Positions 50,798 to 57,636 of a stretch of DNA of 57,636 bases are shown here, piece after piece. Position 1 is the stretch's first letter. Each line of letters opens with the position of its first letter. The position numbers and the translations under genes were made by a program. Source of the DNA: an uncultured Faecalibacterium sp. (GTDB lineage: Bacteria; Bacillota; Clostridia; Oscillospirales; Ruminococcaceae); assembly GCA_934518555.1 (NCBI GenBank), contig CAKSXW010000006.1:1-57636 (forward strand). The letters are read 5' to 3'. The notes below the pieces were generated by a model that had not been told where the DNA came from, did no database searches, and saw nothing but the letters and a program-made list of their open reading frames with translations.

Positions 50798-53700
50798 GTG
50801 TGTTGCTCCTTGTTGTTTAAAATAGCATCCATGGCTTTCAGGATGCTTTGCAGCAGCTCCAAGGGTTTTTCCTCGGGCTGCAGGGTCACAGATAGATAGG
50901 GGCTGCTGCCGGCCCCTGCCACCACCCGGCCATCGAAGGCCACCAGCAGGCCCCGGATCATAGGCAGCTCCAGCTGTTCCAGCTGCAGCACCAGGGTGTC
51001 CTTTTTCTGGGTCACCTCGGTAACGCCTACGGCGGTGGCCTGCACCCGGGCCAGGGATACATTGACCAGGTCGCTTACCGAGGGAGGCGGATCGCCGTAG
51101 CGGTCGATGAGCTCGTCCAGCACGTCGGCGGCGTCCTCGGGGGTCTGGATGGCGGCAATGCGCTTGTAGGCCTCGATGCGGCCGGGGCCGTCGGCAATAT
51201 ACTTTTCCGGGATAAAGGCATCCACCCGCAGGTCCACCAGGCAGTCGCTCTTGTCCCGGCGCACCGGCTCGCCCTTGGCCCGGGCGATGGCCTGGCTCAG
51301 CATCTTCACATAGAGGTCGTAGCCCACAGCCTCCATGTGGCCGTGCTGGCTGTGGCCCAGCAGACTGCCGGCACCCCGGATCTGCAGGTCACGCATGGCA
51401 ATGCGGAAGCCGGAGCCAAAGGCGGTGAACTCCCGGATGGCGGAAAGCCGCTTTTGGGCAATGTCCGTCAGGGTCTTGTCCCGGCGGAAGGTAAAGTAGG
51501 CGTAGGCCTTGCGGCCGGAGCGGCCCACCCGGCCCCGGATCTGGTACAGCTGGGCCAGGCCCATGCGGTCGGCGTCCTCAATGATCAGGGTGTTGCAGTT
51601 CCGCACGTCGATGCCGGTCTCAATGAGGGTGGTGCAGACCAGAATGTCGATCTCGCCGTTCAGCAGGTGCTGCCACACCGGGTTCAGCTCCTCCTCGGTC
51701 ATCTTGCCGTGGGCAATGCCCACCCGGGCCCCTGGCACCATCTGGCTCACATGGGCGGCGCAGGATTCAATGTTGTCCACCCGGTTGTGGAGGTAATACA
51801 CCTGGCCGCCCCGGGCCAGCTCCTTTTTCATGGCTTCTGCCAGGATCACGTCGTTGTACTCCAGCACAAAGGTCTCCACCGGCTGCCGCTCAATGGGAGG
51901 CTGCTCGATGGTGGAAAGGTCCCGGATGCCGCTCATGGCCATGTTCAGGGTCCGGGGAATGGGGGTGGCCGACAGGGTCAGCATATCCACCCCGATAAAG
52001 TTGTCCTTCAGCTTTTCCTTGTGCTTGACCCCGAACCGCTGTTCCTCGTCGATGATCACCAGCCCCAGGTCGTGGAACTTCACATCCTTGGAAAGCAGCC
52101 GGTGGGTGCCCACCACGATATCCACGCAGCCGGACTGCAGGCCCCGGAGGGTCTCCTTTTGCTGCTTTGCGGTGCGGAACCGGGACAGCATCTCCACCTT
52201 TACAGGAAAGGCCTCCATACGGGAGAGGAGGGTGTTGTAGTGCTGCCAGGCCAGCAGGGTGGTGGGGGCCAGCAGGGCGCATTGCTTGCCTCCCATGACA
52301 CACTTGAAGGCAGCCCGGAGGGCCACCTCCGTTTTGCCCACGCCTACGTCGCCGCAAAGCAGCCGGTCCATGGGCCAGGCCTTTTCCATGTCCTGCTTGA
52401 TCTCGGCAGTGGCGTTGAGCTGGTCGTCGGTCTCATCGTAGTCAAAACGGGTCTCAAAATCCCGCTGCCAGTCGCCGTCCGGGGGGAAGGCGTAGCCCGT
52501 GGCCTGGCGGCGGCGTGCGTAAAGCTCGATGAGCTCCTGGGCCATCTCCTCGGTGGCTTTTTTCACCTTGGCCCGGGTGCGCTGCCACTCGGCACCCCCC
52601 AGCTTGGCCAGCTTGACCTTTTCTTCGTCGCCGGGGGCGGTGTAGCGGCTCAGCAGGTCCAGCTGGGTCACCGGCACATACAGCACGTCAGAGCCGGAAT
52701 ACTGGACCTTCAGGTAATCCTTGGTGGCACCCTGCACCTCCAGCCGCTGGATGCCGGCATACATACCGATGCCGTGGCTCTGGTGCACCACATAGTCTCC
52801 GGGCTTGATGTCCGAAAGGCTGGACAGGGCGTTTTTGTTCTTTTTGCGTTTTTTGGCCTCGGCGGCGGTCTCCTGGTCCAGGCCGTGGCGGCGGCTGGAA
52901 AGCACTGCCGCATGGGCAAAGGGGAAGGTGCATCCGCCGTTAAGGTGGCCCGGCAGCACCTGTACGATGCCTTTTGTGGGCCGCACATCCCGGCTCATGC
53001 TCACGGCGTAGCCCTTGTCGGCCAGGTCCCGGGTCAGGGCCGCAGCCCCCTTGGGGGTGCCGGAGAACAGGGTGATGGCGTAGCCCTGGGCAATGAGGGG
53101 GTCCAGGTCCTCTCGCAGGGAGGCCAGGTCCCCGTTCCAGTTGGGGGCGGCAAAGGCCTCGGCGTTGATCAGGTCCTTCAGCTTGAACTCGTTCATGCCC
53201 CGGAGGAAGTTTTCGCACAGCAGGCTGCTGTGGTGCTGGGCGGCCATGACCAGGTCCTCCATAGTCTGGTACAGCACATCCAGGCCGGGGCACAGCACCC
53301 CTTCCTCCAGCAGCCCCGTCAGCTCCTCGCTGCGGCGGAACTCTGTGGCCTTTTGAGCGTCCCGGATGCCGCCCACCTCATCCAGAATGAACAGCGGCGC
53401 ATCCAGATGGTCCAGCACCGTGGCAGGGGCAGGGTACCGCAGACCGTAGTATTTATCCAGGGCCTCCGGCATCAGGCCGGAATCCAGCTGGCTCAGGTCT
53501 GCCTCCGTGGCCTTTTCCAGGGCGGTGCGGTGCTTGCCCCGGGCCTTTTTGATGGCGGCTCGCAGGGCCTCGGCGGTCTGCTGGGCGCTGCCGAACAGCA
53601 CCTCTCGGGCCGGGGAGAGATAGAGCTTTTCCAGGCTGCCGTCCCGTCGCTGGGTCAGCAGGTCAAAGGAGGCCATGGAGTCGATCTCGTCGTCCCAATA

Positions 53701-54270
53701 TTCCACACGGGCAGGCTGGCGCATATCCGGGGCGTAGATGTCCACGATGTCGCCCCGGACGCTGAACTGGCCCGGGCCGTCCACCTGGCTCCGGCGCACA
53801 TACCCGGCGGCAAACAACCGGGCCACCAGGGCCTCCCGGTTGTACACCATGCCGGGCTTCAGGGTCAGGGTGTTCTGCAAAAACTCCTCCCGGGGCACGG
53901 TGTACTGCAGCAGAGCCTCGGCCGGGACGCAGACAGCCTGGAGCCGCCCCCCGGCCAGGGCACCCAGCACCGACAGGCGGCGGTACTCGTACTCTCGTCC
54001 GGCACCCTCCACCGGCCGCAGCATAAAGTCCCGGGGAGGGAACACGGCGGCAGCAAGGCCCAGGGCCTTCAGGTCCTCGGCAAAGTGGGTGGCCTCGGCC
54101 TCGCCGGGGGTCACGATGCAGAGCACCCGGTCCAGGTCCTTTTGCAGGGCGGCATACAGCAGTGCCCGACCTGCAGGGGGCAGGCCGAACAGGGCTGCCG
54201 GCCCCGGGGTGCCAAAGCTGGCGGCGATCTTTTGATATTCCGGGGCGGCCTTGAGTAAGGCTTCGTACAT
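50794..54270 (-). CDS. mfd: Transcription-repair coupling factor
   Basis: This 1158-residue protein releases RNA polymerase stalled at lesions and recruits UvrA. The order is: UvrB-like N-terminal domains (about 1-350), the CarD-like RNA-polymerase-interacting domain (about 485-560, KPGDYVVHQSHGIGMY), the RecG-like translocase with Walker A GDVGVGKTE (about 640) and Walker B DEEQRFG (about 740), the helicase C domain, and the C-terminal TRCF domain (about 1010-1110). Length is normal. GGAAAGGAGGTCC precedes the ATG. A repeat-rich gap separates it from pth upstream. Confidence 0.97.
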   Translation of the reverse strand: MYEALLKAAPEYQKIAASFGTPGPAALFGLPPAGRALLYAALQKDLDRVLCIVTPGEAEATHFAEDLKALGLAAAVFPPRDFMLRPVEGAGREYEYRRLSVLGALAGGRLQAVCVPAEALLQYTVPREEFLQNTLTLKPGMVYNREALVARLFAAGYVRRSQVDGPGQFSVRGDIVDIYAPDMRQPARVEYWDDEIDSMASFDLLTQRRDGSLEKLYLSPAREVLFGSAQQTAEALRAAIKKARGKHRTALEKATEADLSQLDSGLMPEALDKYYGLRYPAPATVLDHLDAPLFILDEVGGIRDAQKATEFRRSEELTGLLEEGVLCPGLDVLYQTMEDLVMAAQHHSSLLCENFLRGMNEFKLKDLINAEAFAAPNWNGDLASLREDLDPLIAQGYAITLFSGTPKGAAALTRDLADKGYAVSMSRDVRPTKGIVQVLPGHLNGGCTFPFAHAAVLSSRRHGLDQETAAEAKKRKKNKNALSSLSDIKPGDYVVHQSHGIGMYAGIQRLEVQGATKDYLKVQYSGSDVLYVPVTQLDLLSRYTAPGDEEKVKLAKLGGAEWQRTRAKVKKATEEMAQELIELYARRRQATGYAFPPDGDWQRDFETRFDYDETDDQLNATAEIKQDMEKAWPMDRLLCGDVGVGKTEVALRAAFKCVMGGKQCALLAPTTLLAWQHYNTLLSRMEAFPVKVEMLSRFRTAKQQKETLRGLQSGCVDIVVGTHRLLSKDVKFHDLGLVIIDEEQRFGVKHKEKLKDNFIGVDMLTLSATPIPRTLNMAMSGIRDLSTIEQPPIERQPVETFVLEYNDVILAEAMKKELARGGQVYYLHNRVDNIESCAAHVSQMVPGARVGIAHGKMTEEELNPVWQHLLNGEIDILVCTTLIETGIDVRNCNTLIIEDADRMGLAQLYQIRGRVGRSGRKAYAYFTFRRDKTLTDIAQKRLSAIREFTAFGSGFRIAMRDLQIRGAGSLLGHSQHGHMEAVGYDLYVKMLSQAIARAKGEPVRRDKSDCLVDLRVDAFIPEKYIADGPGRIEAYKRIAAIQTPEDAADVLDELIDRYGDPPPSVSDLVNVSLARVQATAVGVTEVTQKKDTLVLQLEQLELPMIRGLLVAFDGRVVAGAGSSPYLSVTLQPEEKPLELLQSILKAMDAILNNKEQHT

Positions 54271-54616
54271 GGGGGACCTCCTTTCCTGTTGGGATGACCA
54301 TTGAAAATGCGCTCCGCTTTGCTCTACGCATACTCAGCGGAAGAATTATTTATAATTTTGCGTTTGTTGCGCTCTGCGGAGCGCAACAAACGCATTTTCA
54401 CCAGTGGGGTCGTGACCGGGGACGGCAGGAGAGGCCTTGGCAGGCGGTACAGTTTCCGGCTCAAGTGCAAAGTGTGGGGTTTCGCCAGAGGCTCGCCCTT
54501 TGGGAGAGCTGGCAAAGCCGTCAGGCTTTGACTGAGAGGGCGAGGACGCTTGCGGAAAAAGCTCCCCCCTGGGGGGAGGTTCTGCGCCGTCCGGCGGCTG
54601 AGAGGGCTTGTTCTTT
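54271..54616. repeat. Repeat-rich gap between pth and mfd
   Basis: No gene is seen in this 346-base gap. It holds a 15-bp inverted repeat GCGTTTGTTGCGCTC / GAGCGCAACAAACGC (54360-54393) nested between GAAAATGCG (54302) and CGCATTTTC (54391), then two copies of a CTGAGAGGG-type dispersed element (54489-54550 and 54558-54616). On the minus strand, CTCCCCCC / GGGGGGAG (54562-54578) plus five T probably terminates pth. Confidence 0.6.
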
Positions 54617-55195
54617 TTACCCGTTATACTTGCTCTGCGCCAGCCCCAGCTTGCCGTCCATGATGAGCTTGGCAGCAGCTTCCAGGTCCGGCCAGCGGTC
54701 CGCCAGGGCCTTGGCGTCCTCTGGGGGGAACTTGCCCAGCACCCAGGCAGCCAGATCGTAGTCCGGGTGGGGCTTGGCCCCTACGCCGATGCGGATCCGG
54801 GGGAAGCCGTCGCCTCCCAGCCGGGCAATAATGCTTTTCAGGCCGTTGTGGCCTCCTGCCGAGCCGGAGGGCCGAATCCGCAGCTTGCCCGGGGCCTGGG
54901 TGATGTCGTCGCACAGCACCACTACATGGTCCGCCGGGATCTTGAAAAACCCTGCCAGGGGGGCAATGGAGTCCCCGGAAAGGTTCATGTAGGTCAGGGG
55001 CTTCAGCAGCACCACCTTGTGGCCCTCTACCTCGCCCTGGCCCCACAGGCCCTGGAACTTGGTCTTGTTGACGGAGATGCCCCACTTGCCTGCCAGGTAA
55101 TCCAGGGCGGCAAAACCGGCGTTGTGCCGGGAGCCGTCGTATTTGGCCTCGGGGTTCCCCAGACCAGCGATCAGCCAGATGTCGTTTGCATTCAT
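54617..55195 (-). CDS. pth: Peptidyl-tRNA hydrolase
   Basis: This 192-residue enzyme frees tRNA from drop-off peptidyl-tRNA. It starts with WLIAGLGNPEAKYDGSRHNAG (catalytic His in RHNAG near residue 26), then TYMNLSGDS, DDITQAPGKLRIR and GGHNGLKS, all characteristic. ATG 55195 has only a modest ribosome site (AAAAGG 12 bases upstream); no better start fits. It belongs to the same leftward block as the GlmU half gene and mfd, matching the glmU-pth-mfd order of Bacillus. Confidence 0.95.
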   Translation of the reverse strand: MNANDIWLIAGLGNPEAKYDGSRHNAGFAALDYLAGKWGISVNKTKFQGLWGQGEVEGHKVVLLKPLTYMNLSGDSIAPLAGFFKIPADHVVVLCDDITQAPGKLRIRPSGSAGGHNGLKSIIARLGGDGFPRIRIGVGAKPHPDYDLAAWVLGKFPPEDAKALADRWPDLEAAAKLIMDGKLGLAQSKYNG

Positions 55196-55281
55196 GATAT
55201 GATAGTACCTTTTCTTGAAAATAGTGTGATACAACATCTAAGTATAACATGGCCGGGCGCAAAAAGATATACATTATAAGC

Positions 55282-55315
55282 AAAAAATGCCCCCGGGCCG
55301 TAGGGCTCGAGGGCA
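55282..55315 (-). terminator. Terminator upstream of pth
   Basis: A 12-bp stem (one mismatch, one G-U; arms at 55288-55299 and 55304-55315) with a GTAG loop, followed on the minus strand by six T. It ends the small membrane protein gene. Confidence 0.75.
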
Positions 55316-55325
55316 AAAGAGATTC

Positions 55326-55856
55326 TTACAGGTCCAGGGTAAGGGCGGCGGCCTTCCAGCGGCCATCTTCCTTTACCATGGTGATGGTGCCGGATACCTG
55401 TGCCGCCGGGGTCTTGTCGGCTACAGTCTGCAGCTCGGCAGAAAAATCATAGCAGCTGCCGGCACCGGAACGCTTTTTCAGGGTAAGGCCTGCAGGCTCC
55501 AGCTTGTCACCGGACTGCCCGGCCAGCGCAGTGATGCGGGTGGGCAGGCGGTTGGCCAGGACCTGGTCCAGGCAGTCGGCGGTCATGACATCCCCCAGCT
55601 GCGCCTGAATATAGGTGTACAAGCCCTGGGTGTCCACGGCAGTCAGCCCCGGCTGGCTGTCGGAGGGAACGGCGGCGTCCACAGCCTGCTCCACAGCAGA
55701 GGAGCAGGACAGCAGCTGCTGCACCACGAACTCGGCCTGCTTTTGGGCCGGGTCCTTGGACAGGCCTGCCAGGGCAAACACGGCAGCTACCGCTGCAAAG
55801 AAAAGCACCAGGCTCACAGCCTGCTGACGGAAACGGTGGGACAGGTCAGGTTTCAT
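55326..55856 (-). CDS. Small membrane-anchored protein of unknown function
   Basis: This 176-residue protein has a short basic N terminus, one membrane helix (about 15-36) and an extracytoplasmic domain with several Ser, Gln and Cys residues (SCSSAVEQAVDAAV, about 52-65) that ends in a beta-rich part with VSGTITMVKEDGRWKAAALT, typical of a small domain for protein or wall contact. AAAGGAG lies before ATG 55856. It starts 26 bases after the GlmU-half gene's stop, so both are likely one transcript. I do not recognise the family. Confidence 0.75.
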   Translation of the reverse strand: MKPDLSHRFRQQAVSLVLFFAAVAAVFALAGLSKDPAQKQAEFVVQQLLSCSSAVEQAVDAAVPSDSQPGLTAVDTQGLYTYIQAQLGDVMTADCLDQVLANRLPTRITALAGQSGDKLEPAGLTLKKRSGAGSCYDFSAELQTVADKTPAAQVSGTITMVKEDGRWKAAALTLDL

Positions 55857-55881
55857 GAACAGCTCCTTTCCCGGCAGCGGC

Positions 55882-56640
55882 TCACTTGCCCTGCTCGTTT
55901 TCCAGTTTCTGCTTTTTGGCGATGTAGGCCTCCATCTTAGGCTCGGCCCAGCCCTCCAGGTTGGTCTGCCGCTGCCGGGCAATGCCCAGGGCCTGGGCAG
56001 GCACATCCTGGGTGATGGTGCTGCCGGCGGCGGTGTAGGCACCGTCGCCCACCTTCACCGGAGCCACCAGGTTGGTGTTGCAGCCGATAAAGCAGTAGTC
56101 CCCGATCTGGGTGCGGAACTTGTCCTTGCCGTCGTAGTTGCAGGTGACGGTGCCGCAGCCAAAGTTGCAGTATTTGCCCACGTCGCTGTCCCCGATATAG
56201 GTCAGATGGCTGACGGTGTTGCCCCGGGCAAAATTGGAGTTCTTGGTCTCCACATAAGCACCCAGATGCACGCCGTAGTCGGTGACGGTGTTGACCCGTA
56301 CATGGGTAAAGGGGCCGATGTTGTTGTGGGGGCCCAGGTGGCTGCCATAGACCTGGCTGGCGTTGACGGTGGTGCCCTCCTCCACCCGGCTGTCCTGGAT
56401 GAGGGTGTTGGGACCGATGACGCAGCCTGCCTCAATGACAGTCTTGCCACGCAGAATGGTGCCTGCCAGGATCACCGCACCCGGTGCAATGATCACGTCC
56501 GGCTCGATCTGCACGGTGCGGCTGTTGATCACCACGCCGTTGGCAATGTGCCGCAGAAGAATGGCTTCCTGCTGGGCCTCGGCGGCGTCCAGCTGTTCCC
56601 GGGCGGCGTCCAGCCGTGCAGAAGAAATGTTGTGTTCCAT
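55882..56640 (-). CDS. glmU: GlmU C-terminal acetyltransferase half, standalone
   Basis: This 252-residue left-handed beta-helix protein corresponds to the C-terminal acetyltransferase half of GlmU, which acetylates glucosamine-1-phosphate. It retains GPFTHVR, the catalytic His in SHLTYIGD (about 142-150) and the NYDGKDKFRT and VAPVKVGDGA stretches, then the ALGIARQRQTNLEGW ending. The first 40 or so residues match the GlmU linker, but the N-terminal uridyltransferase domain (about 220 residues) is absent; upstream in-frame bases do not resemble it. ATG 56640 follows AAGGGAG. Locus order is like glmU-pth-mfd of Bacillus. Confidence 0.88.
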   Translation of the reverse strand: MEHNISSARLDAAREQLDAAEAQQEAILLRHIANGVVINSRTVQIEPDVIIAPGAVILAGTILRGKTVIEAGCVIGPNTLIQDSRVEEGTTVNASQVYGSHLGPHNNIGPFTHVRVNTVTDYGVHLGAYVETKNSNFARGNTVSHLTYIGDSDVGKYCNFGCGTVTCNYDGKDKFRTQIGDYCFIGCNTNLVAPVKVGDGAYTAAGSTITQDVPAQALGIARQRQTNLEGWAEPKMEAYIAKKQKLENEQGK

Positions 56641-57061
56641 AATTGATGAGCTCCCTTCTGGTCCGCTCCTGTCGGTGGGCAGCAGCTCCGGACCACCCGG
56701 AGAAATGTTGCTCTTCACATCCAAAGATGCATACAACAGGAGCATTGGATCCACAAAAAGAATGGGGAGAGTTTCAGGGATAGAAAGTTGTATCCAACAG
56801 ACCATAAATCCGCATGGCAAAACAAAAAACCTCTCGAACTTTCTCCCATTTTATATTACCGGAAAACTTGTTGAATTTCAAGTGATTTGCATAAAAAATA
56901 TCAAACAAATTCGGGATTTTGCATGGTGGAAAGGAATGGATTTTCTGGTATAATAGTTTAGCATTCACAAAGAAATGTTCATCGATCATTGAGACAAAGG
57001 TATACGATGAGACGGGCGGGCCCTTCCGGCACGGCCGTGAACTATGGGAGGTAAACAACGC
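56641..57061. other. Divergent intergenic region, GlmU half and ppdK
   Basis: This 421-base gap holds a promoter for ppdK with an extended -10 TGGTATAAT (56946-56954); its -35 is weak. The A/T-rich part 56818-56950 looks like a promoter-rich zone. The ppdK leader (56960-57061) has GC-rich complementary stretches. A clear promoter for the GlmU half gene is not seen. Confidence 0.5.
56946..56954 (+). promoter_or_regulatory. Extended -10 promoter of ppdK
   Basis: TGGTATAAT, with a perfect TATAAT at 56949-56954 and the TG of an extended -10. Confidence 0.6.
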
Positions 57062-57636
57062 ATGAGCAAAAAGTATCTGTACTACTTCAGCGAAGGCAAC
57101 GATGCTTTCGGTGGCGACAAAGTCACCATGAAGAACACCCTGGGCGGCAAGGGTGCCGGCCTGGCTGAGATGACCGCCGCCGGTATGCCGGTGCCTCAGG
57201 GCTTTACCATTACTACTGACGCCTGCACGCAGTATTATGCAGACGGCCGTCAGATCAATGATGACATCACCGCTGACATCTTTGAGCACCTCAAGGGCCT
57301 GGAGGAGATCACCGGCAAGAAGTTCGGCGACAACACCAACCCCCTGCTGGTGTCTGTCCGTTCCGGTGCTCGTCAGTCCATGCCCGGCATGATGGATACC
57401 ATCCTGAACCTGGGCCTGAATGACGAGGCAGTTGAGGGCCTGGCCAAAAAGACCGGCAATGCCCGTTTTGCTTACGACTGCTACCGCCGTTTCGTCCAGA
57501 TGTTCGCTGACGTCGTTATGATGGTCCCCAAGAGCCTGTTCGAGGTCGAGATCGACAAGATGAAGGAAGCCAAGGGCGTCAAGAACGACGTGGACCTGAC
57601 TGCTGACGACCTGAAGGAACTGGTGGGCACCTTCAA
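57062..57636 (+). CDS. ppdK: Pyruvate phosphate dikinase, cut by the window edge
   Basis: The 191 codons present begin MSKKYLYYFSEG and match the N-terminal PEP/pyruvate-binding domain of PPDK: GGKGAGLAEMT (about 30-40), VPQGFTITTDAC and the SVRSGARQSMPGMMDTILNLG stretch (about 100-118, key Arg and Gly). PPDK interconverts pyruvate, ATP and phosphate with PEP, AMP and pyrophosphate. GGGAGG lies 10 bases before the ATG. Codon use is strongly biased, as expected for a highly expressed gene. The rest of the gene lies outside the window. Confidence 0.97.
   Translation, partial: MSKKYLYYFSEGNDAFGGDKVTMKNTLGGKGAGLAEMTAAGMPVPQGFTITTDACTQYYADGRQINDDITADIFEHLKGLEEITGKKFGDNTNPLLVSVRSGARQSMPGMMDTILNLGLNDEAVEGLAKKTGNARFAYDCYRRFVQMFADVVMMVPKSLFEVEIDKMKEAKGVKNDVDLTADDLKELVGTF

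Noticed and set aside
51337..54258. Long plus-strand frame opposite mfd
   Set aside because: It is antisense to a clear mfd gene and its translation is low-complexity Gly/Val/His.

Overview
The window is about 57.6 kb of GC-rich, gene-dense chromosome from a low-redundancy Firmicute. Cell-wall and fatty-acid gene content, MraZ boxes, sigma-A promoters, AGGAGG ribosome sites and dispersed hairpin repeats together suggest the Faecalibacterium / Subdoligranulum / Gemmiger group (Oscillospirales). This assignment is inference. No rRNA, tRNA, CRISPR array, transposase or phage gene is visible.

Layout. 1-8.5 kb: HAD phosphatase, PAP2 membrane phosphatase, FadR-type GntR regulator, a secreted protein of unknown function, a three-gene operon (zinc-ribbon membrane protein, DUF5685-like protein, J-domain/TPR protein) and a GH2 glycosidase whose acid/base Glu is missing. 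8.6-10.5 kb: flavodoxin-like reductase, rsmD and a coupled coiled-coil gene. 10.6-23.3 kb: a division and cell-wall (dcw) cluster, mraZ-rsmH-ftsL-PBP-murF-(MraY-like)-ftsW-murG-ftsQ-murE, preceded by a clear promoter and three phased MraZ boxes. 23.3-28.9 kb: a Tat-exported, FMN/FAD lipoprotein reductase divergent from a LysR gene, then serA and serC. 29-31.3 kb: an orphan BlaI-type repressor, the 23S rRNA methyltransferase rlmD and an unknown gene. 31.3-35.3 kb: RpiR regulator, PTS EIICB and a GH4 6-phospho-alpha-glucosidase, an alpha-glucoside uptake module. 35.4-44.1 kb: one long fatty-acid operon, acpP-accD-accA-fabH-fabK-(second FMN enzyme)-fabD-fabG-fabF-fabZ. 44.4-46.0 kb: tatA/B-tatA-tatC, which could export the Tat lipoprotein encoded at 23 kb.

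46.1-49.6 kb is the one clearly accessory stretch. Two direct repeats of about 335 bp (a structured leader plus a signal-peptide start) flank an AEC transporter. One copy opens into a 552-residue secreted repeat protein. The other is killed by a stop at codon 2 and is fused in frame to the last 24 or so codons of a GH4 glucosidase. 49.7-57.6 kb returns to housekeeping genes: PrsA/SurA-like lipoprotein, mfd, pth, a small membrane protein, a GlmU acetyltransferase half without its uridyltransferase half, and the start of ppdK.

The observations most worth a second look are the MraY-like protein in the dcw cluster that has lost canonical catalytic residues, the GH2 enzyme without its acid/base Glu, the fused and duplicated leader/signal-peptide cassette with its possible switch-like RNA, the half GlmU at an otherwise Bacillus-like glmU-pth-mfd locus, and the candidate BlaI operators.
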